A stretch of DNA of 64,000 bases from Ciona intestinalis (GCF_000224145.3 NC_020173.2:648354-712353); one strand, 5' to 3'. Counted from the stretch's first letter, positions 39,601 through 51,490 are shown. Notes: generated by a model not told the origin, from the sequence alone. Made by a program: numbers and translations.

Positions 39601-42600
39601 TATTTTAGTTGGCAACAAGTACAGACCTTATAATATTCCTCTTTATAATAATTTACCGCCTTACAAATATTTTTTTAGATTTTTTCATTTACCACCTCTA
39701 CGTCAACCGCTGGTACATTTTAGATTATGTTCTTAAATTTACTTAGTTAAAGGAAAAAAAACAGTTACCTATATCATTCTTTGTAGCGTCAGCTTCTGGG
39801 TCCACATATTCAATCTTTACTATGCTTGCATGTGCAGCTGGTGATTTTATGGACTCTGTCTCATTTGCTAATGGAATAGAATCAGTTAAATCTTCCGTAG
39901 TGTCCGAACCACTCAAGTTTCCCAGCTTTGAACTTTCTAATGGTTTATTGCTGTTGTTGAAATTTTGATTATTTTCTTCGGCTTCATCTTCATTAGTCTC
40001 AGATTGAGATCTGAAATGATTTATATTTATAGTAGTGGCATTTGCCACGGCTAGGGTTACAATGCTTGCGTTTTAAATGGATTCAAGGTTTAATGATTGA
40101 AGTTACCACCATTGTGTGTGTGTCCTTGAGAAAAGCACACAAAAACAAAATACACTAAATTCTCAAAACAGATAAGTAACATTCATAAACTTGTTTATTC
40201 ACTGTAATAAATTCTGTAAATCCGACTCATCTCATCTGGTGCTCATAAAGTTGGACGATTCTTGTGTAATAAAATACAGCAAGATCTGGGGTTACAAAAT
40301 ATGTAGCAGACAAATATTAAGTCCAACAAATTGTAATATATGAGCTATTTATTTCACCTAAATGGCATCGTTACTTTGTTATTAAAATAGATTTGAATTT
40401 TCTAGCCCTAAGTTCTCATTGTAGGTATTTAAAATTGCAATGATGTGTATGTTTGGAAACTAGTTAAAATAATGTTCAATTATTTGCAACCAATTAAGTT
40501 TAATTTGTATAACAACCATTCCAGTGAAATACTTTTACATAGTTAGATTACTAAAATAGACAGGTAGGTTTGTTCTTACTTTATAGGAGAATGAATCTCT
40601 AGTTTTCTTTTATTTTTTTCTTTAGGTGTTTCCCCAAGATCTGGTGCTTTTTCAATAACAGGTGTTTCCCCAAGATCCGGTGTTTTTCCAAGAACAGGTT
40701 TTTCCCTACTAACTGGGATTTCCCCATTATCAGGTACTTCCCCGCCAACAAAAGGTTTCGTATTGACAAGTACTTCTTTAGCAGTTCGTGTTTGAGGATT
40801 TACTGAGAAATGATTAATAATAATTTAACCATGTATACCATAGAACAAAATTATCAAAAGTATTATACCTGCTCCATTACTTTTCAGAAAATTCTTGATA
40901 TTATGTTTGTAATATATGTGGTTTCTTTCACGAGCTGTTAAGCTTTTCGAAATGAAAGCTTTATCAATAAAAACAACTTTTCTTCCTGTGAACAATATAA
41001 TGAAGTAAATATCAAAGTTAAATATAATAAAGCATACATAACTTGCATTAAAAATATGTGCTAGTCTTTTTTTACAAATATAGCTTTTAAAAACTAAGGT
41101 TAGCAGTACCTGGTGTATCATCACAATTTATGGAAAAAGATGACATATTAGAATCTTAATTACGGCCAATTTATACCTTAAAATGTGTTCTCAACCAGTG
41201 TCAAAGTATGGTGCATTCACCACATTGATCAATAATTTTCAACTATGAGTGTAACTGCATTATAGCAATGCCACTACAGATTTTTATAAAATAAAAAAAA
41301 ACGAAAAATGACACCTATGTTGGGTGGTAGAACTGTAGTGTAAATATTAGAAAAGCGAAGAAACAAGTTTGCTACATGTCCGGTTTCGATTACCTTGAAT
41401 CATTTTAACTACCATTGGCATCTCCCATTCCTCATTATAAGGACTAAAGTTATTAGTAAGCACACGAAGTGAGCTGAGAGATAACACAACGTTGGCTTGC
41501 CACTTTAATGCTAACCTGTTGGTGGAACAAGTTAAATGGCAATAATTTATTCTTGCATGACCGGCAACAGTTGCTATATTACATGTGTCCTAGTTTAAAT
41601 ATGACATTTCGGTTGGGTATTTGCATTAAACTGATAAATAGCCGGTTCAATGGGAACAGTGATACCGATATATATATAGGCGTATCCGTATGTGAAATTG
41701 AGCAAGACACCTAGTAGACATTCCTTTAACCCATTGGTCACTAAATGGGTTGTAGCCTGTGACCTTGGTGTCGGGGTAATAAAACACTTAAATCTCAGGT
41801 TTCATGGCATGCTACACTGTAGGTCACTAGGTCCTTACGTATTTAAATAGAAAGGTCTAGAGTTGGTTGTGAAAATATAAAACCTTACTTTTGAGCATTG
41901 GGGTCTTCACTTATCTTCCACACTTGATGATCTTTTTCATCATGATTCATGTGAGGAATGTTCACCGGACATTTGGGGAATTTTATAGTTGGTGCTGTGG
42001 AACCCTTAGAGGTATAAAAACTTGTTTAATAAATTGAGTGTCTTTATTTTTGGCTTATAGGGATAATTTGGGTAACATTGAGAAAAGTTGCAGTTAAATG
42101 GAGATTGTAATGAAAGAAATAATTATACCGACAAACAACTTTTTGAACTGTTGGGATATTTTATTTGGCACTCCGGTTTTTCAGCAAAATAATTTTCATT
42201 CTGTTTTAAGTTGTTTGTGGAAACAAACAGTCAGTAAACTACATTCACAGATTAATCAATGAATTTCTCTATATTGACATTTATAATGTAACTGAATTTT
42301 ATCAACGCCACTCCGGAAGTGTTAAAACTTTAAAAAGATCATCCTTAAAACCAAAGAGTATATGAGATAGATAGAAACAGAGTAACATACTTGCTAACCA
42401 CTGAATTTAAGGCTTGACCAAACAAAGCTTTATTAAAATAAAGGGCCAATACTGTATATGCTAAATGGTCATATGAGATTGAAACAACATAATAATCATA
42501 CTTAACAAACTAAGCTTAGAATCAAAAATAAATATCAAAAGTCCGAACTTACAGTTGAAACAGCCAACTGTTCAAACTTAGGTTGTGGATCATTAACAAA

Positions 42601-45600
42601 TGGAATAACAGATATCATGAAAGATGAATTGTGAACATAATGTTGAAGGTAAGTTTTCAATGAAAGCAAACTGAATGCAATCCGATGCTGTAAAAAATAA
42701 ACATTTTTAAAAATAGAAAATAGTGTTTTTTTTTATTTTTTCTAACTATACTGTTTGAATGTCACATGAAATTAAGCTCATACTACCATTAGCTTTAATT
42801 ACAGAAGAAATAAAACAGTAACAATAATTGCCTTGAATAAATTTCTTTATATCAAGTGGCAGACACACAGAGGGTGTGTAGGTGGGTCACTCAACAATAA
42901 TAAAACTATTCCAAAAAAACATAAATATTGAAAGGTAAAAAATTATTATAAAAAGTAGTAACATAAAATGGTTTTGCCCCAATAATATTGGACGATCCAC
43001 AAAACTTCTTACTTGTATAAAGTTGTTAACTTGCATGTTCACAAAATTATAAAAAGCAATTTGATGCATTGCATTCTGCATGGCATATTCACTGAATTCA
43101 ACTTTTTCTTCCATGTATTTTTTGTGCAAAGCCTGTTGGGTAAAAATTTAAGGATTTGAAAACTAAACGCTTTGTTATTATTATATGTGTATATTAGTAC
43201 ATGTTGTATGTTTCAATTATGCTTTTGGATTATTTAAATACGAATAATAAAAACAGTTACAATCCATGTAACTTTGTATGTTTTTTCTTGTATGTTTTTT
43301 CTTTATGACTGGCAATTTGGAGGCTCAATGTGACCACTGGGCAAGCAGAACAAATTTAAAGTATTCTGCCCGGGAGTAGCAGCATCCAGTATTGGACCTG
43401 GTATCCTTTGGTTACAATGTAAACACTTTAACAACTAAGTCAAAATGCTATACAACTGTCGGGCATTTGATTACTATTTTTGTGTAAAGATAAATCAGTC
43501 TACAAATTGACAAAAAAACCTAAAACAGGATGTAAGCATTACATTTAAATCCTTGTGGATAATTCGCTGTTTTTTAGTGGGATTGGGGGGTAAAACTTTA
43601 CTAAGGAACATCTCCATGTTTCGAATGCAGTGCGCATGTTGGGCAACTGTTAGTGATGAAGAACGTGGTTGGGGAAGAATGGAATTATTCCTTGGAGGAG
43701 CTTTCTTCTCCACTTGATCCTCAACAGTCATGACCTCCATGATGATAGACGCATAATCGCATCCAATCTGTAAAATTTTAAATAAGTAAAATTACAGTAT
43801 TATATAAATGCCTTATTAGATAAAATGACCTCAGTTTCCCAAAATCCTTCATTTTTAGCGAGTTAATTTTATGTAAAACGTTGTGGATAATCAGTATACG
43901 GCCGTATTAAGTATTAATAAATAAATGTTCAAAAAACTCAACGTAAATAACTGCCAAAATAAAAATAATTTGTGCAAAAACTTCTTGAAAAAATGCTCTG
44001 CTGAAATATTGCTTTCGATATGGTATGCTTGCATTGTGTATAAAGCCCAAGGACACATACGCCCACAATAGTAGCAGCGTCGTGCCTTGAACCCACTACC
44101 TCTGCGTTACAGGCAGGCGCGCTAACCACTTAGCAATGGCGCCGGACGTTGGAGTAAACAGACAAAATTGGACAGAATGTTATTTCTAGAAATTTATTGT
44201 AAATGAATAGTTGGTGCTAGTGAAGAATCTTCCCCCCCCCCACCTTATTTGCTAACCATTAACCCCTTGGTTAGGGGGTTAGGTGTTGATGCTTAGTGGT
44301 TATAGGGGTTAGTAGTTAGTGGTTAGTGGTTAGCAAAACATGGGACTATACAAAGAAGACGGAAAAAATTTTCCGCTAGAGGCGGTAATTATTTAAATTA
44401 AAAAATACGGAAAAACGAACAAAACAGCACTACAAAGTGTTAATAAGTGTAAAACAAATTAATTAAATAATAAAACATACTTTTCCANNAATACATAAAA
44501 CACTAGTAAGAACATATTTCCCACANNNNNNNNNNNNNNNNNNNNNNNNNNNNNNNNNNNNNNNNNNNNNNNNNNAAATGTAACACGCTTAAGTTATATA
44601 TGTCCTTTTATATTAGTTTAATGCTAACTTAATCCCAGATCCTTTTTTTAATAAATATATGAAAGTTTTTAAAAGGGAATTAAACCAATAAAAAATATTG
44701 CACATGCTAACACCTAACAGATGACCACCAGATGAGAATCAGATTCGCTGAGTTTATTACAGTTATAAAACTGCTGAGTTAGAACATCAGTTCTCAATAT
44801 TTCATTAATAATTGCATTATATTAAACCACAGCTAAAGAACATTACCATGTGCAACCCGAGCCAGGCAATAAATTAGTAAATCATGTCCTACATTGCTTT
44901 ACGGTGCAGTTATTATGAAATAATAGCATAATTGAATTATACGAATAGTACCATTTAGTTTAGTTATTTCATAATATTTGTATATATATATATTTAAATC
45001 AGTTTAAATAACATTGAAACTAAAATTCTATTGTGTGCAATACACAATCGAAACTTGAGTTAAATTTTCATTTACTTTCGTTTGTGTGTCATCAAAGAAG
45101 TTATAACAGAAGTTATAATTTTATGGACATCGGTTTTCTGTTACACCTTATCGTTGCTTAGGACTTTTCACGTATGTAGCTTTGTGGAATGATCATTACT
45201 TTTTTGTTAATATCAATTTTAATACATGGGACTATACAAAGAAGACGGAAAAAATTTTCCGGTAGAGGCGGTAATTATTAAAATTAAAAAATACGGAAAA
45301 ACGAACAAAACAGCACTACAAAGTGTTAATAAGTGTAAAACAAATTAATTAAATAATAAAAATACCTTTCTAAATACATAAAACACTAGTAAGAACATAT
45401 TTCCCACATTAGGTCGGTTATATACGCTCTTTCGTTGGGGTGACTGTCGTCGAGTCTGTGGTGTAGCGGTTTGCGTGCGGTCGTAAACTCTCTTTGTTTC
45501 ATTTTTACCGGGTTCGAGTCCCGCACAGTGGAATACTTTTTTTATATTTTTTTTTCAAGTTTTTTTTTTGTTTGACGAGTTTGGGGTTAGGAGTTGGGGG

Positions 45601-46052
45601 TTAGGGGTTAGTGTTAGGGGTTAGGGGTTAGGGGTTAGGGGCTAGAGGTTAGGGGTTGGGGGTTAGGGGTTAGGGGTTAGGGGTTAGTGTTAGGGGTTGG
45701 TGTTAGGGGTTGGTGTTAGTGTTAGGGGTTAGGGGTTAGAGGTTAGGGGTTTATATCTTATTTGTATAAACCGTGAAACTAACTGCTCCCCATAAAATAG
45801 AGAAACGAATTTGTCATCGCCTCCTAGCGGAAAATTTTTTCCGTCTTCTCTGTATAGCTCCATGTGTTAGCAAATAAAGTGGGAGGGAAGACTCTTCACT
45901 TCACTAGCACCGAATAGTTATCTAATTACCTGAGACAGAATGCCACAATTTCCAAAATTCACGTTTTCCTTTTCTTCCGGTGCTAGGTCAGAATCCCATT
46001 GGAAATTGGAAAGGGCCGTCTGGAATTCTGGATTCCATTCGAACGATTCCAT
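33626..46052 (-). CDS. ICE2: ICE2/NARG2 orthologue, little elongation complex subunit 2
   Basis: ICE2 is a nuclear subunit of the little elongation complex, which supports RNA polymerase II transcription of small nuclear RNA genes. Exons with agreeing phases: 45930-46052, 43543-43767, 43013-43132, 42553-42687, 41889-42004, 41394-41515, 40869-40985, 40580-40802, 39769-40010, 38822-39042, 38221-38359, then 37377 down to the gap at 36859, 35794-35938, 34965-35109, 34766-34859, 34351-34497 and 33626-33887. Diagnostic similarity to vertebrate ICE2: an ISEDPNAQ segment followed by EEWEMP, the TARERN motif, an acidic SDDCLVMDTDDEDN stretch, and a C-terminal half with LYDLQKEYG-NPG then a YVSLDL segment. 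The start is the only ATG that opens exon 1. The tail ends in a lysine run, a likely nuclear localisation signal. A 151-base gap hides the 3' end of exon 12. Exon 8 holds short proline/glutamate repeats. Confidence 0.9.
34147..34333. mobile_element. MITE
   Basis: Full-length copy in an ICE2 intron, starting TACTGTGGGGTAAG. It ends about 16 bp from the likely donor of exon 16. Confidence 0.75.
36515..36708 (-). repeat. SINE, reversed, cut by a gap
   Basis: The complement of the family tail (TATCCTCGCGTGGCCGG) and body runs into the 151-N gap that hides the end of ICE2 exon 12. Confidence 0.75.
36709..36859. other. Assembly gap, 151 N, hiding the end of ICE2 exon 12
   Basis: A SINE is on the left and ICE2 coding sequence on the right, so a splice donor must lie inside it. 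Confidence 0.95.
37425..37722 (-). repeat. SINE, reversed, full length
   Basis: Complete from tail (GAATGTAACTTACTTTACC) to tRNA-like head (GCGCGCTAACCACTATGC). It starts only about 45 bp upstream of the ICE2 exon 12 acceptor, and a second reversed SINE lies on the exon's other side, so exon 12 is bracketed by SINEs. Confidence 0.8.
38604..38800. mobile_element. MITE, reversed orientation
   Basis: Interior motifs are complemented relative to the copies on its left (CAAAGAATTATAAAACC). An ICE2 intron copy with a G9 run at the left end. Confidence 0.8.
44043..44150 (-). repeat. SINE head fragment, reversed
   Basis: Complement of the tRNA-like head and start of the body (GCCCAAGGACACATACGCCC to CACTTAGCAATGGCGCCGG). 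ICE2 intron 1, just left of the hAT-like element. Confidence 0.7.
44526..44575. other. Assembly gap, 50 N, inside the hAT-like element
   Basis: Lies within the left copy of the internal direct repeat. Two further N at 44488-44489. Confidence 0.95.
45442..45532 (+). repeat. tRNA-like segment with A and B boxes inside the transposon
   Basis: There is a box A-like TGTGGTGTAGCGGTTTGCG and a box B-like GGGTTCGAGTCCC about 45 bp downstream, the layout of an internal RNA polymerase III promoter. The acceptor stem does not pair cleanly and the anticodon arm is too long, so this looks like a tRNA relic or SINE head, not a working tRNA. A T-run follows directly and could end transcription. Confidence 0.45.
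45585..45762. repeat. Telomere-like GGGGTTA array
   Basis: A run of about 20 units of GGGGTTA with GGGGTTAGTGTTA variants. The unit has one more G than the TTAGGG telomere repeat of chordates. A shorter, degenerate array lies at 44258-44333 at the other end of the same transposon. It is internal to the element, so it is not a chromosome end. Confidence 0.85.
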
Positions 46053-46503
46053 TTTGATTTAATTATTCACAACAAACGCATGTACCTTTGTCGAATAACT
46101 TACCATCGGTATAAGCACTACGTTGTCTTAAAAACAGTTCTCTAGCTAAATGTTCAATCCCAATTTTATGTAAATTTTTAAAAATCCCAACACACGGACC
46201 AAATTTTACTCTAGGGAAAGTACCCACGTCGTGTGATTGTATAGAAATCATTTATTTTACCATCGCGTTCTCATTAGATTAGACTTAGACATAACGAGAC
46301 ACCTGCACTAAAGACAGGAAAACAGAAACGAGCAAAATCAAATTTTATTCCGAGTTAAGCAATTTGAAATTTAAAAGGTCTTTATTTACACGCAAAAATA
46401 CTAGTGATGAAAGTCTGTACAATTGTTAACGCAGCCAAACAAATCGGCAACAAAATCTCTACAGCAGGCTAAACAGTGTATCTAGTATACAGCCAGGCAA
46501 CAA
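46053..46503. other. Intergenic space between ICE2 start and receptor gene end
   Basis: These 451 bases hold the ICE2 5' region and the receptor 3' untranslated region. Minus-strand AATAAA motifs near 46344 and 46381 are candidate polyadenylation signals for the receptor. Nothing else is recognised. Confidence 0.5.
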
Positions 46504-49500
46504 TTAGACTTGGTCTTCCTGCCGTACAACATGGTTGGTTGGAACTACTGTATGCTTCGTTACATTTGATAAACTTATGTTGTCATCTTTGGTTTTCTGA
46601 CCATTGAGAGATACACCAGAAGACTTTCGTCTGAAATCACAGTTTTATGCGAAATATAAATATAGTAGGGTGGGGGAAGATGGGAGGCCTGTTCATTCTA
46701 TTTTCTCTTCCAATTTGGTAGTAAGCAAAAAACCTTTAAAGAATTATAAAACTGTATGTCCACAACTCCCATGCATCGTTGTTAATTGTTTAAAACACGA
46801 TCAGGATATTTGGATATTATGTGCTAAAAGTGTCCTATCTTCACCCACCCTACTATACTATAGATCGTGATGACAAGTATAAAAATATGTACGTTATACA
46901 TACAAACTTTTTAGACACAACATTTGGGTATAGGATTATAAAACTAACCTTGATTTTCGTCCAGATCCATGTGTGTACTCTGCTCCGCTCCTGCTGCCTA
47001 GACTTGGTCTAAACGAACGTGTTCTGGTGATCGCAGAGTGCCACCTTTTGCGAAAGTTTGTGCCAAGGAATGTGTACAGAAATGGATTCAACATGCTGTG
47101 GTAAAAATTAATCTCAATTATTACTGTACGCGTGTGTGGTATAGTGAACGCCATTGTCAAATATATAATGTCCCACAAAGTTCCTTATTCTGTTTCCAAC
47201 TATTGACAACGGACGAGTGAAACTGTTGTTGTTTTTTACTAGATGCTGAGACGAGAAAATAAATGAGAACATGGACCATCTTACCCCAACTTACTACATA
47301 TATAAGACTTTTAGGTTGAATCACACAAACATAAAGTTGGTAAATTACCATGCCTTTTGTAAGAAAAAAGCATTCGATATATCATACCTTCCAGAATAAG
47401 CCAGCACTAAAGTAAAATGGTGGACTGCCATGCACACATTCTTGGTCAACTGGCTGTCATTGGCACGAGCCATATTGAACGCATGGTAAGGCAACCAACA
47501 TATTATAAACACCGACACTAGTGCAGTTACCATGCGAGTGACTCGCTTGCGTGTTTGATTAGATTTTTGCGACTTCTTGCCTAAAATGTAAATATGAAGT
47601 CATTTTGTACGATTTGATAAGAAAAATGTATAGTAGGGTGTGGGAGATGAGATAAATTTGGCCTATGGGAGCTGTAAGGATACGGTTTTATAATTCTTTG
47701 AATGTTTTTGTTTAATAACAAATGTGACGAGAAAATAGAATGATAAGGTGTCTTATCTCCCCCTCGCCCACTATATGATGTTTCGTGCATGAGGAATAAC
47801 TGTGAAGTTGTTTACGACTGTAATTTACGTTTTGAATTTATAGTGTAATCACTTAAGCGAAATTACTAACATATAATACAATACATTAAACATTGTTACT
47901 ACTTAACAAAAATGATGTAACTTTCTTACCGATCGCCATTGGTTGTGAGATTCGTCTAATTATTTGAACGTAGCATAATATGATGATTATCAAGGGTAGA
48001 ACGAAGGCAAGGAAGAAGTTGCAAACAAACCAAACTATGAGCTCTTTGTGGGATTTGTAACTGCACCATCCTTTTATATTGTTCATGTAACTGACAAAAT
48101 ATTAATTTTATGTATTAAATCGTACTCCACTTTGACTGAACGTGCGCGTCGCAAAAAAATAAGTATAATTTATTCATGAACTGAGCTATATTTTCGGTCA
48201 GGACGATAAAGATAATATTAATTTGGCACAGTATAAAAAACTGTATGAAATTAAATAATACCAGCAATCAAACGGTGTCGCATTTTTCGTGATACGAAAA
48301 TTGAGTTATTTATCTATAAAACAGCAAAATAAATTACCTGTCCAAATCAAACGGTACGATATCTTCGGCCGATTCCCTTTACGAAAATATATACTGGTTT
48401 AAAATACGTGGCTATACTAAATGTAAAGCTTCATCACCGTAATATGAACATTTATATATAATTATCATGTGCTGTCTGTGGATAGGAAAACGGGAGTGAA
48501 TGGCGGCAAACAAAATTGCCATTGAGGATGCTGGTGGTATAGTTTGTTACTTAGTTTTACTATTACGTATTGTATAGGGTGGGATAAAAATGAGGCACAT
48601 TTTCATTCTATTTTCTCATCTCATTTGGTTGTCAACAAAGAATATTTAAAGAATTATAAAACCGTATCCCCACGACTAACATTGGCAGTTGTTAATTGTT
48701 TAAAACAGGATCGGGATATTTGGATATTATGTGCTAAAAGTGTCTCATCTGACCCCACACTACTATATATAGTAGGTTTTACATTTTTTAAGGAATTCAA
48801 TCGCTTATATAACTTACCATATTTTATTGCAAACAAACTGTGTGTAAAACTGTGTTTCAATATAATCAAAGACTTACGTTTGGCCCGCGGTGTCGTGATC
48901 ATAATACTCATCATGCCCGCCACTCCCGGATTCTCCCGCGTAACTATAATCTGTCTCCATCGGTTCTGTAATGAAACAACGTTTATCTAACACACTTTTG
49001 TAAAAACAACTCAATAATGTTTTCTAAATAGCAGTCAATAAAGCACAATCTGTAGATAAGTCATCACAAAAATGAATGTTTATTCCCTTTTTTTTAACAC
49101 CAATTTCCTTTTAAAAAGATTTGCCACGCTACTCTAAGGTTAAAAACGAAAGTTATTGTAACACACACGTTATTCTTTATAAACAAACTTACGTGAAAAT
49201 TCAATATTACACTTGCAGTCCTGCACTTTTGCCTGAATCAGTATGAAAATAACGCTGAGGAATCCAATGAACCAGATGGTGGCACTAATGAGACCAACCG
49301 CCATTGTGTTTCGGAACTTCGCTGCCTTGCTACTCATCGCATGGTTGATTGCCATGTAGCGATCCACCGACATCATGGTTAGGAAAAGTATGGATGTGTA
49401 GTAGTTGAGCATTCTGTAGGAAAAGTATTTTTGTATGTTAAAAAAACACCTTAAAAGTGTCGAATAATTAAAATTACGTCAGACAGACGAATATGGCGAC

Positions 49501-51131
49501 AAACAGTTTTGTGCACTTTCCCATTATAGTTGTGAAGAAAGTTTTTATCGGCCGCAATATTTAAAATAAATCTGACATTTCTTGGTTAGGAACCGCCGGA
49601 TAAGGTTAGGTTACATGGTTCATTATAACCAGTAGTGTATCAATTTCGATTTAGGTATTTAGTATTCACGCCCCTTTTCCTCTGTCTCGTGTGACTAACC
49701 TTTAATTGTCCGTAACCGCAAAAACATCCTGTTTACGATTAAACGGGTTCAAATGAGAAAAAATACGACTGTCCTTAACATGTGGTATTACTAAATAAGA
49801 ATGAATTACAAACCTTATGCTTTCTGTAATTTTACACCAAGCTGTCCCGTATATCCACTCTCCGTTTAGCTTAGTTGCTGCTTCGAATGGAAGGATGAAA
49901 AGAAACATAAAGTCGGCGATGGCAAGTTGAACAACATAAACGTTTGTTACTGTCTTCTTGTATTCTCTAAACAAAAAGTGTGAAAATTTTAAACACAAAA
50001 CATTGGCTCAAATATATTTTTAAAGTAGGTTATTTCCACAATAATGAAACCACATTGTACCAGATATCTTTTTTACTTGTCTTAATTACCGATACAAGAA
50101 TCTGAAGGTTTCCCATAATACGTTAGGTCAACTTATTTAGGTCAAAAAGAATAGTAGTAAAATTGCGAAAAATGGAAGTGTTAGCGTCACGTCTAAGGAT
50201 GACGTATTAAACCCAGTGACGTTATTTGTGGTGACTCATAAGCGGGTGTGAGGTGTGAAACAAAACACCCGTTTTATATACAGTAAATGTTTCTGCCCGG
50301 CCCCGAGCGGTAATAAATGGGCGTTCTGCGGTAGCATATAATAGTTAATAGGAAAACAAGCGCGCACTTACTTAAGTATTAAGATGATGTAAATAACAAG
50401 CGCGTTTGCCATGAGTCCTATAACAGCAATGGCAAGATATAAGATAGGAATAAACACTGAAGCATCTGGTGGACAATCCAAAAGCATCTCTTCCGATGGT
50501 TCCGCAACTATTTCTGTAATATAGTATTGTGGGGTGAGATGGGATACCTTTAGCGCACAATATAAAAATATCCTCATCGTGTTTTAAACAGTTTACATGA
50601 TTATGGGAGGTGTAAGGTTACGATTTTATAATTCTTTGAAACTTCTGTGTTTTTTACCTAATTAAGGAAACAAGGAAATAAAATGAAAAGGTACCCCATC
50701 TTTCCCACCCTACTACATATAAAGTATTATCATTATATAGTTCTATACTACAGTTATAAACTAAGGCGCCGAAGGGTTTATAGCAAGCCCCGCCTGTATG
50801 TTTGTATTCTTTACATTACAGCTAACAGCTAGACACACATCCAGTATATGGTTGCGTTGGTAAGAACAAGCGTGGTCATGATGCAACATAAAGAGATCAA
50901 ACATCACAGCCGAGTGCTTGTTACACGCCATATATTTATCTTAACGGATTCAATGAACTCCAATCGATCTGTGTGACTGAACAGTTTAAATCTTTATGAA
51001 AATACAACTTTTGAATATCGCAAATGTAAGAAGATCTCAAATAACAGATGCCGTACTAAACAAGTACAAAAATTACCTTTAGTTATGCTGTATCCACCAG
51101 TTACGCTCGTTTCTGGGCTTGTTGAATTCAT
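46504..51131 (-). CDS. Class A (rhodopsin-like) peptide G-protein-coupled receptor
   Basis: Nine exons: 51077-51131, 50372-50513, 49814-49966, 49193-49413, 48878-48965, 47930-48090, 47388-47580, 46949-47095, 46504-46630. They join without frame breaks into 428 residues. Seven hydrophobic spans are visible. Family marks are the second helix LAIADFMFLF, a helix 3 cysteine (TAWCK), DRYMA at the end of helix 3, CWLPYHAF in helix 6 and LNPFLYTFL in helix 7. These place it at the plasma membrane with peptide receptors of the somatostatin/opioid/galanin/chemokine type. The ligand cannot be told from sequence. The N-terminus starts MNSTSPE with a glycosylation sequon, and an in-frame ATG 66 bp upstream is an alternative. 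The tail has basic/serine clusters suited to kinase regulation. Exon 5 alone encodes a long acidic second extracellular loop. Confidence 0.85.
46661..46860. mobile_element. MITE, reversed orientation
   Basis: Full-length copy between the last two receptor exons, starting TAGTAGGGTGGGGGAAG. Confidence 0.8.
47240..47302. mobile_element. MITE right-end fragment
   Basis: Only the right part remains (GACGAGAAAATAAATGA, then CATCTTACCCCAACTTACTA). Receptor intron. Confidence 0.5.
47631..47775. mobile_element. MITE, internally shortened
   Basis: Both ends are present (TAGTAGGGTGTGGGAG and CCCCCTCGCCCACTATA), but about 50 bp of the left interior is missing. Receptor intron. Confidence 0.7.
48572..48776. 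mobile_element. MITE, reversed orientation
   Basis: Full-length copy in a receptor intron, about 100 bp from the small exon that encodes the second extracellular loop. Confidence 0.8.
50521..50716. mobile_element. MITE abutting a receptor splice acceptor
   Basis: Full-length copy. Its left end begins 6 bp from the acceptor dinucleotide of receptor exon 2 (exon ends at 50513 on the plus strand). The pyrimidine-rich stretch before the AG on the minus strand is therefore MITE sequence. Confidence 0.82.
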
Positions 51132-51434
51132 GTTTTCCGGTGAAAGCAACAAACAGTATATACGTGCTGGAAGTTCTCTGACCCTTCCCGGCTTCACAGC
51201 AAAGTCGTTTCTCCTTTTGGTTTTTTAAACTTAGCGTAAAAATAACCTAGAAGAAAAAGCGGATTTTAAGATTAAAACACTGCGGGGAGTGAAATAAGAA
51301 TTGGAACGTTTCTCTCGTAGGCTGTACACCAGAATGCTGGCTCAGCATGATGCATAGTCGACCTCAGATACCACGTAAACAACAGACCTCAAAAGAAGTG
51401 CGGCTTGTCCACAAAAATAAATGAACATGTAAAT

Positions 51435-51490
51435 TGCCTTATCCTCGCGTGGCCGGAAAACACAGTGATTATAACACGGATGCTTTGTTT
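51435..51490 (-). repeat. SINE tail fragment
   Basis: Short complement of the tail (TTATCCTCGCGTGGCCGG followed by a TAACACGG remnant). Confidence 0.55.

Larger units (their letters stand above)
44213..45911. mobile_element. hAT-like non-autonomous DNA transposon, 1.7 kb
   Basis: The ends are perfect 13-bp inverted repeats, GGTGCTAGTGAAG at 44213-44225 and its complement at 45899-45911. They are flanked by an exact 8-bp target duplication GAATAGTT at 44205-44212 and 45912-45919. Similarity of the ends continues inward (TTATTTGCTAAC, then a CTATACA-GAAGACGG block), interrupted on the left by GGTTAG-type repeats. An 8-bp duplication is the rule for hAT elements. No transposase frame is seen, so it would need help in trans. 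The block beginning TGGGACTATACAAAGAAGACGG occurs at 44341 and again at 45227. The element lies in ICE2 intron 1, and its target duplication ends 8 bp from the exon 1 donor dinucleotide. Confidence 0.78.

Noticed and set aside
45442..45532. Functional tRNA gene
   Set aside because: A and B boxes are fair, but the acceptor stem does not pair and the anticodon region is too long. A tRNA relic is more likely.
45585..45762. True chromosome end or telomere
   Set aside because: The array is internal, short, of a variant unit, and lies inside a transposon with a target duplication.
48654..48923. Minus-strand frame over the small receptor exon
   Set aside because: Its frame disagrees with the phase from the neighbouring receptor exons. 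The correct frame gives the acidic second loop.
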